DNA of 32,891 nt from Pseudomonadota bacterium (GTDB lineage Bacteria; Pseudomonadota; Gammaproteobacteria; Burkholderiales; Burkholderiaceae_D), in contig JAEZHR010000356.1 in NCBI GenBank assembly GCA_023416415.1, forward strand, positions 1 through 32,891, in the 5' to 3' direction. A program made the position numbers and the translations under genes. This document shows, piece by piece, positions 1 through 8,179 of this stretch (the stretch's first letter is position 1; each line of letters opens with the position of its first letter). Below the pieces are notes generated by a model. The model ran no database searches, was not told where the DNA came from, and saw only the letters and a list, made by a program, of their open reading frames with translations.

Positions 1-824
1 GGGTTAGTCAGCACCACGCAGCCATCTGACGACAGTGGCGGACGGCTGTAACTGTCCGAGGGCGTACCGTGCAGCCAGATGCCGGAGCCGCCGCGACCGT
101 GCAATTTGTCCCATTCGTTGGGATAGTTGATCGGCAAGGCACCCGGGCCGTACATGTCGGGCAGGCGCGCTCCCGGCACGTGGCCGGTGATGTAATACAC
201 GCCGACCGGTGTGCGCTGGTCGCCTTCGCGCAGCTTGTGCACGCCGTACTTTCCCTGGCTGACGTAGTAATCCCTCACGAATTTCAGCGTTCCCTTGCGA
301 TTCTCGTACACGAACAGGCGTGAGCGGCTGGCGTCGACCAGCAGCACATGCGTCTGGTCGTCGCGCAGGCGCAACACGGCGCGCGGCAACTGGCTCGGGT
401 CCGGACGTTCGGTCAGGAAGCGCAGGCGCACAGCCGCTTCGGCACGCAGGGATTCGAGCTTGTCCTTCGGACCGTCGGTCGGACCCAGGCTCTTGACCGG
501 ACGCGTCTGCATCATGAGCAGATCGCCTCGGATCAGATGTCCGAGGTGGAAAGTGGGATAGGCACTGACCAGCCGGTCAGCCTTCTCCAGGGCAGACCGG
601 AGTCCTTTCGCGCCGAGTTCCTTGTACACCTCGATGAGCATCACCTCTGCATCGGGCTGTGCATCGGCCGGTGCCACGAGTGCAGGCTGGCGCGCCCTGC
701 TTTCCTGCGCCGAAGCGGGCGCGCAGGAAACCATGCCCGCAAGACAGAAGAGGAAAAAAGCGCCTACGGGGGCGAAACGCCCGAAGGCGGATCGCGCACC
801 GGCATCGATACGATCAAGCAACAT
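1..824 (-). CDS. L,D-transpeptidase (YkuD domain), 3' part cut by window edge
   Basis: Predicted periplasmic enzyme that forms L,D cross-links in peptidoglycan or attaches proteins to it. 274 codons are visible; the C-terminus lies outside the window. Residues 1-40 look like a signal sequence, with a hydrophobic run near 20-32 and a likely cleavage after ASA (residue 39). A helical spacer follows, then the YkuD domain from about residue 155. The catalytic signature is clear at the edge: IWLHGT near residue 249 and SSDGCVVLTN at 265-274, which gives the nucleophile Cys269 and a conserved His252. The start ATG overlaps the stop of the upstream TPR gene (TGATG, one shared base), which implies translational coupling and joint function. 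The family is well supported. The exact role (3-3 cross-linking, lipoprotein attachment or L,D-carboxypeptidase) cannot be told from sequence. Confidence 0.9.
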   Translation of the reverse strand, partial: MLLDRIDAGARSAFGRFAPVGAFFLFCLAGMVSCAPASAQESRARQPALVAPADAQPDAEVMLIEVYKELGAKGLRSALEKADRLVSAYPTFHLGHLIRGDLLMMQTRPVKSLGPTDGPKDKLESLRAEAAVRLRFLTERPDPSQLPRAVLRLRDDQTHVLLVDASRSRLFVYENRKGTLKFVRDYYVSQGKYGVHKLREGDQRTPVGVYYITGHVPGARLPDMYGPGALPINYPNEWDKLHGRGGSGIWLHGTPSDSYSRPPLSSDGCVVLTN

Positions 825-1909
825 CAGCTACCCGATGTCTCCTGGCTGATCAGCCACTTGCCACCCTGCTTCCGGAACACGAGGGTCTTGCGGGTATTGA
901 GATTCAGATTGCCCGAGGAATACAGCTGGAGAAAGCGAACAGTGGCGGTATCGCCATTAATGCTCACTTGGGGCGACTCCACCTTGACGCTGATCTTGCG
1001 ACCAACGATCCGGTTCCGCCGTTCGTTCTCCCATGCGCGGCGCGCCTGACCCGGCGGGCTGAACTCGGGGCGATATGCCGCGAGATAGGACTTGAAGTCT
1101 TCCTCGCTCCACGCCCGCGCCCACGCATGCAACGCTTTCAGTACCTCATCGCGCGCATTGTCGACCGGAGCCGGGTCCACCTTCGGTGCCGGTTTGACTT
1201 CAGCTTTCGTATCGAGCTTGGCTTCAGGCTTCGGTTCGGGCTTCGGTTCGGGCTTTGGCTGCACCTTCGGCTCCGCCTGCGCCAGCACTTCGGGCGCCCG
1301 TTCGGGCTTCGCCTCCGGCTTCGCACGTGCGGCGCCGGACTCGGCACGGGTAGCCGGGGCGGCAGATGCAACGGCCGTCGTGCCGTCTGCAACCAGCGAA
1401 CGCACGAGAGTCAGCTTGGATTTCGCGGTCGTGTTGCCGGAGTCGAGCTGCAGTGCCTTGTCGTAAGCCTGGCTGGCGAGTTTGGCATGCACATCGCCCA
1501 GATTCTCATAGGCCGTGGCGTAGCTCGGATTGGTGCGGATTGCGGAATCCAGAGCGCTGCGCGCCTTTTCGAATTGGCCGGCGGCCGCATACAGCACGGC
1601 GAGGTTGTTGTAGGGCTCGGGCAGGTGCGGATACTCTTCTGTCAACTTGGTGAAGACGGCAATGGCCTCGCCGGACTTGTTCTGTTCGGTGAGGATGACA
1701 CCTTTCATGAAACGCATCTGCACGTCGCGCGGATTCTTCGAAAGCGCCGCGTTGACACGCGAAAGCGCCTCCGCGTACTGGCCTCCGCGCATCAGTTTCG
1801 TGACGTCGGCTGCATCGTCGGCCAAGGTGGGTGCGGCATGCAGGGAGGCCAGCAGTCCGGCTACCAACGCCGCACGGCGAAAGGCAGTGCGCAGGAAGGA
1901 AGTTTTCAT
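824..1909 (-). CDS. exported TPR protein with C-terminal NTF2-like (SnoaL/Cds6) domain
   Basis: 361 residues. Residues 1-30 form a signal peptide (basic start, hydrophobic AALVAGLLASLHAA, likely cleavage after TLA), so the protein should be periplasmic. Residues about 33-155 are TPR-like helical repeats (for example EPYNNLAVLYAAAGQFEKA). Residues about 165-250 are a low-complexity linker rich in KPEPKPE. Residues 254-361 look like an NTF2-like domain of the type often found with L,D-transpeptidases (ALHAWARAWSEEDFKSYLAA near its start, TVRFLQLYSSG near its end). The frame is open upstream to 2035, but the signal peptide places the start at the ATG at 1909; no strong ribosome site precedes it. 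One-base overlap with the transpeptidase gene suggests that it is a partner or scaffold for cell-wall cross-linking. That role is an inference from gene pairing. Confidence 0.88.
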   Translation of the reverse strand: MKTSFLRTAFRRAALVAGLLASLHAAPTLADDAADVTKLMRGGQYAEALSRVNAALSKNPRDVQMRFMKGVILTEQNKSGEAIAVFTKLTEEYPHLPEPYNNLAVLYAAAGQFEKARSALDSAIRTNPSYATAYENLGDVHAKLASQAYDKALQLDSGNTTAKSKLTLVRSLVADGTTAVASAAPATRAESGAARAKPEAKPERAPEVLAQAEPKVQPKPEPKPEPKPEAKLDTKAEVKPAPKVDPAPVDNARDEVLKALHAWARAWSEEDFKSYLAAYRPEFSPPGQARRAWENERRNRIVGRKISVKVESPQVSINGDTATVRFLQLYSSGNLNLNTRKTLVFRKQGGKWLISQETSGS

Positions 1910-2053
1910 GCAACGCAGAGTCGTGTCATCGATTGAAAGTGCAGGGGCAATCGAAACCGGCGCCCCCTGCTTGATGGAAAAACCGAAGCATTCTACCTGC
2001 TGAGCGGGCAAGATGCCATTTCGAGCGGAGTGCAATGCCCCCTTGAAGCTAGG

Positions 2054-5000
2054 CTATCTGGCGTTGTCCGGAATGGACAAGCGATAGGACAGTTGCAGGC
2101 CCGACGCAGGCTCGATAGCGGGCGCGAACGCCGGCTCCTGAACCGAAACCGGAGCCGGAGCCGATGCAATCACGGTCGCACTCGGGCTCGGCAGCGACGC
2201 AACAGGAGGCGTGTCGAACCCCAGCAGGGCTGCACCGGCACCCGCAGCGAATGTCGTGCCTGCCAACAGGATCGCAGCCGCACGCGAGACGACGGCACGC
2301 GGGGCGATCTTTGGCGGGGCCTCGGCCAATACCGTCCGGGCACGCTCATTCCATTCCTGGGCGGCGGCATCACGTGCCCGCAACCCCTCCAGCAGCTCGC
2401 GCGCGGTTGCCCGCGCACGCGCTTCTTCCGCCTCGATCTGCTGCTTCAGTTCAATCGCCTTGCGCGCCGCCTTCTGTTTACGCTCGCTGGTACGCCGTCG
2501 CAGTTCTGCCGCGGCCTGCTCGGCTTTGGCACGCTCATGTTCGGCCCTGATGGCCTCAACCTGCGCCCGCTCCGCGGCTTCGCGCGCAGCCAGACGCGCG
2601 GCCTGCTCGATCTGGCGCTCCTGTTCTGCGCGCTCTTCCGCCTCGGCCGCAGCTTGTTTTTCGGCAACCAGTCGCGCCTCCACGGCTTGACGTTCGGCAC
2701 GTTCAGCCTCGGCACGCTCGCGCATGGCCTGCGCCTCTTCGGCTTCAGCCTTTGCACGCGCTTCGGCTTCGGCGCATGCGACCTGTTCGGCAGCGCGCTT
2801 TTCCTGCAGCGCAGCCAGAGCCTGTTGCTCGGCCTCGGCGCGTGCCTGCTCCAGCCGCACCAACGCCTCATCCTCGCGCACCCGGGCTTCTGCTGCCGCG
2901 GCCGCTTCCCGTGCAAGCGCGGCATGCCGTTCGGCCTGTTCGCGCTGCGCCTTCTCGGCCCTGAGCTGGATTTCGGCAGCAGTGCGCGCGACCTGTTCTG
3001 CCTGCTCACGCGCCTGCGCTGCACGCGCCAGCTCGGCTTCGGCCGCAGCCCGCGCTGCCGCTTGCTCACTTGCGGCCTGCTCGGCCGCCCGTCGGGCGCT
3101 GACAAATTGCAACGCCTGCTCTTCAGCTTGTGCTCGCTCCTGCTCGGACGCGGCCAGCAAGGCCGCTTCGCTGGCCTGCTGCTCGGCCGCAGCAGCGGCG
3201 GCCTGCGCCAGCCTGGCCTTTTCCTCGGCGAGCAATGCTTGTTCGCGCTCTGCAGCGCACCGGACTTCAGCCGCGCGGCGAGCTTCCAGTTCGTGTTCGG
3301 CCCGCCGGCGCAACAGTTCAGCCCGCTCCTGCTCGGCCTGGGCGCGCCTTCGCGCCTGTTCGCAGGCAGCCTGTTCGGTCAGCAAGCGCTCTTGCTCGGC
3401 GCGCGCAGCCAGCTGTTCGGCTTCCATGCGCTCTCGCTGGACGCGTGCGGCTTCGGCGGTCGCACGGGCGCGTGCCAGCGCTGCCTGTGCTTCCTGACGC
3501 TTCAGGGCGGCCTCGGCTTCGGCCTGCTCGGCGGTGATACGCGCTGCCCGCGCTTCAGCGCTGCGCGCTGCGGTCAGCTCGCGTACGGCCTGCTCCTGCG
3601 CGCGCAAGGCGGCGGCCTGCTCGGCGTCGGCTCGAGCCTGGGCCTCGGCTTGCGCCTTCGCTGCGCGTTCGGCGTTCAGCTTTTCGCGCGCAGCCTGCAG
3701 GGCCTGCTGCGCGGCAACGGCGCGCTCGGCTTCGGCCTGTGCCTTCTGGCGCATGGCCTCCAGCGCCTGCTGTTCGACTTGTGCGCGCTCACGCTCCAGA
3801 CGTGCCAGCCGCACCGCTTCACGCGCCGTTGCCACCGCCGTATCAGCAGCCTCGGTCTGCGCCTGGGCAGCGGCCAGTGCTTCGATAACTGCCAGGCGCG
3901 CAGCCTTGCATTGGTCTTCCAAGGCCATGCGCTCGGCCTGCTCGGCCTGCTCTTGAAGGCGCAGCAATTCGGTTTGCGCCTGCTCCGCCTTTGCACGGGC
4001 TTGCGCCTCGGCCAACATTGCCTCTTCAGCGCGCAACTTTTCCTGCAAGGCGGCCAATGCCTTCTGTTCGGATTCGGCGCGGCACCGTTCAAGGCGCGCG
4101 TGCTCGGTCGCTTCCTGTGCCTTCCGCGCGGCCAGTTCGGCCGCCATGCGCTGTGCCTCGGCCTGCTCGGCCGCACGCTCGCAGGCCTGGCGTTCGGCTT
4201 CGGCTTCTTCGGCTGCCATGCGCGCCGTTTCACGCTCGATCTCGACGCGCTGTTCGGCCAGGGTACGGGCGCGCCGTTCCTCGTCGCTGCGCTGGCGGGT
4301 CGCCTCGGCAATGCGCTGCTCGACCTGCGCACGCTCATGCTGCTCCCCAATCAGCCTCTGCTCCGCCGCCACGCGTTCGCGCAAATGCAGCTCCGCCTCC
4401 TGTTCCGCCTGCACACGGCTCAACGCAGTTTCCTGCAGCTCCCGCTCAATGCGGATACGTGCTTCGGTGGCGGCGCGAATGCGTTCTTCTGCCTCGCGCC
4501 TAGCCTCTGCTGCGGCTGCGGCAGTCGATTCGGTCTGTTCCCGGCGCGCCGCAGCCGCGCGCATCTCGGCTTCGGCCTGCATGCGCAGGCGCAGTGCTTG
4601 GGCAGCCTTGCTTTCAAGTTCCGTGCGTGCACGCGCCGCGGCTTCGACCTCTTGCTCCGTCAGCGCACGCACACGCGCCTCCTCGCTGGCCCGAATTTCG
4701 GCCGGTGTACGCTCCAGCGATGCACGCAGGGCAGCCGCCTCCGAGCGCTCGCGTTCGCGGGTCACTCTCAGCGCCTCGGCTTCGGCCTGCGCGCGCGCCT
4801 CGGCGGCCAAGCGCGCTTGATGTTCACGCAGCTCGTGCTCGCGCGCCAGTTCCGCAACGCGCGCTTCGGCCCGGGCACGTGCCGCCGCTTCCTGACGCGC
4901 AGCCTCGACCGAAGCGACGCGCTCGGCGGCATGGTGCCGAGCAATTTCGGTGTCCAGCGCAATTTCCTGGGCAGCCGTGGCCGCACGTGCAGCAAGCTCG

Positions 5001-5467
5001 GTTTCGGTTGCGATCTGTTCGGCGAGGCGTGCGCGGGCAGCGGTTTCCGCGCGCGCACGTTCTTCGGCGACCCGCATTGCCTGCGCTTCGGCTTCCGTAC
5101 GTGCCTGCAGCGCGGCGATTTCCTTGCGTGCAGCACTGGCATGCGCCTCAGCAGTTTCGCGCGCGCGACGCTCGGCCTCCATGCGCTCACGGCTGGCGGC
5201 AATGGCTTGTTCGGCGGCCCTGGCCCGCTCATAGGCTTCGGCAGCTGCAGCGGCTTCCAGACGCGCACGCTCCTCGGCCAGTGAGCGTGCCCGCGCTTCG
5301 GCGTGCGCGCGATTCTCGGCGGCGACGGTAGCCTTGGCCTCTGCTTCCACGCGGGCGATGGCCTCCCGGATCGCCTTCAGGTCGATCGCGGCAGCCTGCG
5401 ATGCCTCACCTTCCGGCTGAGGCATCGCGCGCGTTTTCTGCTCCTGAGTCGCCTGCTTGGTATCCAT
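2054..5467 (-). CDS. giant Ala/Glu/Arg-rich helical protein with C-terminal membrane anchor
   Basis: 1137 residues. About 1,000 of them (roughly residues 25-1030) are almost only Ala, Glu, Arg, Gln and Leu in charge-alternating order, predicted as a continuous coiled coil or single helix, much like TolA domain II but far longer. Related segments recur: EQKALAALQEK near residue 464, EQQALEAMRQK near 563, EQQALAALQEK near 879. Six scattered cysteines interrupt the helix. One hydrophobic segment lies at about 1058-1084 (AAAILLAGTTFAAGAGAALL), preceded by Lys/Arg and followed by a 53-residue Pro/Ser/Ala-rich tail. The charge pattern puts the rod in the cytoplasm and the tail in the periplasm. The ATG at 5467 has a good ribosome site (GGGAG, six bases away). 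It is divergent from the receiver-Hpt gene. I do not recognise a named family. A structural or scaffold role is inference. Confidence 0.85.
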   Translation of the reverse strand: MDTKQATQEQKTRAMPQPEGEASQAAAIDLKAIREAIARVEAEAKATVAAENRAHAEARARSLAEERARLEAAAAAEAYERARAAEQAIAASRERMEAERRARETAEAHASAARKEIAALQARTEAEAQAMRVAEERARAETAARARLAEQIATETELAARAATAAQEIALDTEIARHHAAERVASVEAARQEAAARARAEARVAELAREHELREHQARLAAEARAQAEAEALRVTRERERSEAAALRASLERTPAEIRASEEARVRALTEQEVEAAARARTELESKAAQALRLRMQAEAEMRAAAARREQTESTAAAAAEARREAEERIRAATEARIRIERELQETALSRVQAEQEAELHLRERVAAEQRLIGEQHERAQVEQRIAEATRQRSDEERRARTLAEQRVEIERETARMAAEEAEAERQACERAAEQAEAQRMAAELAARKAQEATEHARLERCRAESEQKALAALQEKLRAEEAMLAEAQARAKAEQAQTELLRLQEQAEQAERMALEDQCKAARLAVIEALAAAQAQTEAADTAVATAREAVRLARLERERAQVEQQALEAMRQKAQAEAERAVAAQQALQAAREKLNAERAAKAQAEAQARADAEQAAALRAQEQAVRELTAARSAEARAARITAEQAEAEAALKRQEAQAALARARATAEAARVQRERMEAEQLAARAEQERLLTEQAACEQARRRAQAEQERAELLRRRAEHELEARRAAEVRCAAEREQALLAEEKARLAQAAAAAAEQQASEAALLAASEQERAQAEEQALQFVSARRAAEQAASEQAAARAAAEAELARAAQAREQAEQVARTAAEIQLRAEKAQREQAERHAALAREAAAAAEARVREDEALVRLEQARAEAEQQALAALQEKRAAEQVACAEAEARAKAEAEEAQAMRERAEAERAERQAVEARLVAEKQAAAEAEERAEQERQIEQAARLAAREAAERAQVEAIRAEHERAKAEQAAAELRRRTSERKQKAARKAIELKQQIEAEEARARATARELLEGLRARDAAAQEWNERARTVLAEAPPKIAPRAVVSRAAAILLAGTTFAAGAGAALLGFDTPPVASLPSPSATVIASAPAPVSVQEPAFAPAIEPASGLQLSYRLSIPDNAR

Positions 5468-5511
5468 CGAAACTCCCGCTGAGTGGGCTGAGCCCTGATT
5501 TGTTGCCTGGC

Positions 5512-5538
5512 ATTATCAGGCCGGCAACGCCCCGACAA
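5512..5538 (-). promoter_or_regulatory. candidate promoter for the giant helical protein gene
   Basis: On the minus strand, TTGTCG (5538-5533) and GATAAT (5517-5512) are separated by 15 bases. The -10 element matches five of six consensus bases; the spacer is short. A start near 5505 would give a leader of about 37 bases. No other good match was seen between 5468 and 5580. Confidence 0.35.
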
Positions 5539-5586
5539 GGCCTCGAACAAATGGCTAATTCAACGGCAATTCGCTGCTTCTCCACG

Positions 5587-5616
5587 TTGACTTATTGAAG
5601 TTTCAACAATTACAGT
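5587..5616 (+). promoter_or_regulatory. candidate promoter for the receiver-Hpt gene
   Basis: TTGACT (5587-5592) and TACAGT (5611-5616), separated by 18 bases, lie about 30 bases upstream of the chosen start. The spacer contains a short inverted repeat (TTGAA/TTCAA, 5595-5606) that could be an operator. This is a pattern match only. Confidence 0.35.
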
Positions 5617-5646
5617 GAGACTTTCCGTAGCTTGGGTCCGGCATCC

Positions 5647-6399
5647 ATGTCCTGCGATTTTTCCGCCTGCCGCGTACTGATCGTTGACGACAACCCGTTG
5701 AACCGGGAAGTCGCGCTCCACCTGCTGGCAAGCCTTGGCTGCAAGGCGCAGGCCGTATCCGACGGAAGGCAGGCCCTGGCAGCCCATGCGGATCGCCACT
5801 TCGACCTGATCCTGATGGACTGCGCGATGCCGGGCCTGGATGGGTTCGAAACGACGCGCCGGCTGCGCGCGGGAGAAGCGCCGAGGCGAAGCATGGTAGT
5901 GGCGCTGACGGCGCGCGCCGACGCCGAGCAGGAAGCGCTTTGCCGCGCTGCAGGAATGAATGGGATGCTGGCCAAGCCCTTGCGTCTGTCTGCTTTGCAA
6001 GAAGTCCTTGCCTCTTGTCTCGCGCTCACCGGCATCGCACCTGCGATGCCTTCCGACCTGCCGGCTGAGGACCAGATCGAAGCCGTGCGCGATGTGTTCG
6101 GCCAGGATTTTCCCGGCCTTGCCCGGCTTTACCTGCGCGACGGGGGGCCGCGTATGGCGGGAATGCGCCAGGCATGCTGCAGTTGCGAGGCGGTGCAGCT
6201 TGCCCGACTTGCGCATCTGCTCGGCGGCAGCAGCACGTCCATCGGAGCAAACGGCCTAGGCGAATGGTGCCGACGGCTCGAGGCGGCTGCAGCGACCGAA
6301 TCGTGGGAGGACGCAATGACACTGCTGGCAGCCATCGAAAGTGAATTCGACCGCGTGTGCGCCAAGCTGCACGCCTTGCTCGCTGCGCATCCGAGCTGA
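5647..6399 (+). CDS. orphan response regulator: receiver domain fused to Hpt domain
   Basis: 250 residues. Residues 8-125 are a receiver domain with all key residues: acidic pair Asp14-Asp15, phospho-acceptor Asp58 (LILMDCAMPG), Thr88 and Lys110 (AKPL). Residues about 140-245 are a histidine phosphotransfer domain, with the acceptor His190 in ARLAHLLGGSSTSIGA. There is no DNA-binding, kinase or enzymatic output domain. The arrangement equals the C-terminal end of a hybrid sensor kinase, so it most likely shuttles phosphate between a separate kinase and another regulator. A TTG at 5632 could add five residues; I prefer the ATG at 5647, which begins just before the domain, although neither has a strong ribosome site. 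No kinase lies in the window, so the partner is unknown. It is divergent from the giant helical protein, and the two could share control. Confidence 0.88.
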   Translation: MSCDFSACRVLIVDDNPLNREVALHLLASLGCKAQAVSDGRQALAAHADRHFDLILMDCAMPGLDGFETTRRLRAGEAPRRSMVVALTARADAEQEALCRAAGMNGMLAKPLRLSALQEVLASCLALTGIAPAMPSDLPAEDQIEAVRDVFGQDFPGLARLYLRDGGPRMAGMRQACCSCEAVQLARLAHLLGGSSTSIGANGLGEWCRRLEAAAATESWEDAMTLLAAIESEFDRVCAKLHALLAAHPS

Positions 6400-6544
6400 G
6401 CCGCGCCCACCCTACGCTCCCCGCTCGCCCCCACATCCGACCAGACCCGCACATCCAGCATCGCCTGCTCGCAGCCGTCCGGCATGGACGATTGAATGGG
6501 ATAGATGTCGATGCGCCACTGTGTACCGTACGCGCAGGCGGGCG

Positions 6545-6628
6545 CAGCCGATGCAAGGCCATCACGATCGTATCCACGACGAACGCCACGTCCGGCTTCA
6601 CGATCAGAAGCGCGCCGGACTCTGGCCG
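6545..6628 (-). pseudogene. possible remnant of NAD-specific glutamate dehydrogenase N-terminal region
   Basis: Between the receiver-Hpt gene (ends 6399) and astB (ends 6800) there is no convincing intact gene. On the minus strand, 6628-6545 encodes a stretch containing IVKPDVAFVVDTIVMALHRL. It resembles the conserved N-terminal segment of large NAD-glutamate dehydrogenases (from memory, of the kind HPDLPFLVDSVRMELNRR). Neither a start domain nor a continuation is present in the same frame; another frame continues with RIDIYPIQSSMPDG. These dehydrogenases act just after the arginine succinyltransferase pathway, so a decayed copy here would make sense. The match is short and made by eye. Confidence 0.3.
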
Positions 6629-6799
6629 CATCGGGCAAGACACTTGCCGCGACGCGACGGACCTTCGTTGGAAACCGGCGACCGTCAGCACCGGAAGTCC
6701 ATCCCCGCCCGTATCGCCTCAGACCCTCTTCCATGCCCGCCACCGCAATGACTCCGGATGCGCGGGATTCTTCCTTCCTTCGCAGTTCGCGTTGCGACT

Positions 6800-8146
6800 T
6801 CAGTGCTGGAATGGATATAGGCCCGGCATGTCGAGAATGCTCGTCAGCTCGGCGAGCGCGCTTCTCACCTCGTCGATCAGCGACGGGTCCGCCAGATCTT
6901 CCGGCGCCAGGCGGTCGCGGTAATGGCGAACGACCCAGGCGGTGAGCCGTGCATAAAGGTCATCGCTCAGAATCACGCCCTGATGCATGGCCTGCGCTTG
7001 TTCATCGGTGAGCACGACGCGCAGGCGCAGGCAGGCCGGACCACCGCCATTGCGCATGCTTTGGCGCAGATCGAAGCGGATCAGCTCGGCGATCGGGTTG
7101 TCGTCGGCGAGCAGCCTTTCGAGGCAACGGGCAGCTGCCGGCACCTCGTCGCATTCCTGCGGAACCACCAGGGCCATGCGACCATCCGCACGCGTGAGCA
7201 GCTGACTGTTGAACAGGTAACTGCGCACTGCCTCGTCCAGCGTGAGCTCGGCTGCGCTTACACGCAGCGGAAGGAGTTCAGCCCCGACCTGCTCCAAGGC
7301 GCAGCGCAAAGCATCGAGTGCTCCGCCTTCGTCGATGAAGGCCAGCTCGTGATAAAGCAGTACCGGTTCGTTGCTGACTGCAATGACGTCGTTATGAAAC
7401 ACGCCGGCGTCAATGGTTTGCGGCGCCTGCTGAATGAATAGAGTGTGGCGCGGATTCAGCCCATGCAGACGCGCAACCGCCTGGCTGGCCTCAAGTGTCT
7501 GGCGTGCCGGGAAGCGGCTCGGTGCCGGCGCGTCCGGATCGAATTCGACGCGCCCGAAGACGAAGGCTTCAACGCCCGCACTGCCATGCGCTGCGCACAG
7601 GCGCATGCCATTGGCAGCGCCTTCATCGCTGAAGGCCGGCACGCCGGGCAGCGCATCGTGAATGGCAAAGCAGCGTTCGTCGGCGAACACCGCACGCAGG
7701 ATGCGCGCGGTCTGAACGTGCTCGTGCGAACGGTGCAACTTGTTGTTGAGATTGGCGACGGTGAAGTGCAAGCGGCCGTCGGCCGTGTCCGCAGAAGGAC
7801 TGACCGTGGCAGCATTCGCCGTCCACATGGGCGCGGCTGACCAGGCGCTGGCGAGGATGGCCGGCGCCTCCCGTCGGGCTGCGGCCAGTACGTCTGCGTC
7901 GGTGCCGGAAAATCCCGCCGCGCGCAACAGCGCGAGATTGGGTCGTTCCTGCGGCGGCAGCAGGGCCTGCGCGAAGCCGCGCCGCGCCAGTGCATGCATC
8001 TTTGCCAGGCCCTGCAGCGCAGCCCCGCGCGGACTCGATACGAGCCGGCTATTGCCGAGCGAGGCAACGTTGCCGAACGACAGGCCCGCATAGTTATGGG
8101 TCGGACCGACCAGGCCGTCGAAATTGAATTCCCTTGCGCGCGTCAT
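6800..8146 (-). CDS. astB: N-succinylarginine dihydrolase
   Basis: Second step of the arginine succinyltransferase pathway: hydrolyses N-succinylarginine to N-succinylornithine, ammonia and CO2, in the cytoplasm. 448 residues, close to the 447 of E. coli AstB. The start FNFDGLVGPTHNYAGLSFGN is typical of the family. The catalytic residues known from E. coli (Glu174, His248, Cys365) correspond to Glu175 (FSDEGAANG), His251 (GVFHNDVIAVSN) and Cys372 (GGGPACLRLRV). An in-frame ATG lies nine bases upstream at 8155, but GAAGGA is eight bases before the ATG at 8146 and directly abuts the upstream one, so 8146 is preferred. It is the last gene of the astC-aruF-aruG-astB operon, 33 bases after aruG. 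In Pseudomonas, astD lies between aruG and astB; it is missing here. Confidence 0.97.
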   Translation of the reverse strand: MTRAREFNFDGLVGPTHNYAGLSFGNVASLGNSRLVSSPRGAALQGLAKMHALARRGFAQALLPPQERPNLALLRAAGFSGTDADVLAAARREAPAILASAWSAAPMWTANAATVSPSADTADGRLHFTVANLNNKLHRSHEHVQTARILRAVFADERCFAIHDALPGVPAFSDEGAANGMRLCAAHGSAGVEAFVFGRVEFDPDAPAPSRFPARQTLEASQAVARLHGLNPRHTLFIQQAPQTIDAGVFHNDVIAVSNEPVLLYHELAFIDEGGALDALRCALEQVGAELLPLRVSAAELTLDEAVRSYLFNSQLLTRADGRMALVVPQECDEVPAAARCLERLLADDNPIAELIRFDLRQSMRNGGGPACLRLRVVLTDEQAQAMHQGVILSDDLYARLTAWVVRHYRDRLAPEDLADPSLIDEVRSALAELTSILDMPGLYPFQH

Positions 8147-8179
8147 GACGGCCATCCTTCAGGCGCATCGGGCAAATAT

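Noticed and set aside
659..1936. A 425-residue plus-strand open frame
   Set aside because: It is antisense to the TPR gene and its linker; the minus strand has a signal peptide, TPRs and an NTF2-like domain.
2030..5284. A 1084-residue open frame on the plus strand opposite the giant helical protein
   Set aside because: It is the mirror of GCG/GAG/CGC-type codons, which rarely give stops in antisense; its Leu/Arg/Gly/Phe composition has no domain logic, whereas the minus-strand frame has a ribosome site and a clear membrane anchor.
6129..6743. A 204-residue minus-strand frame downstream of astB
   Set aside because: It runs antisense into the receiver-Hpt gene and has no coherent domain; only a short stretch in a neighbouring frame looks like a gene remnant.
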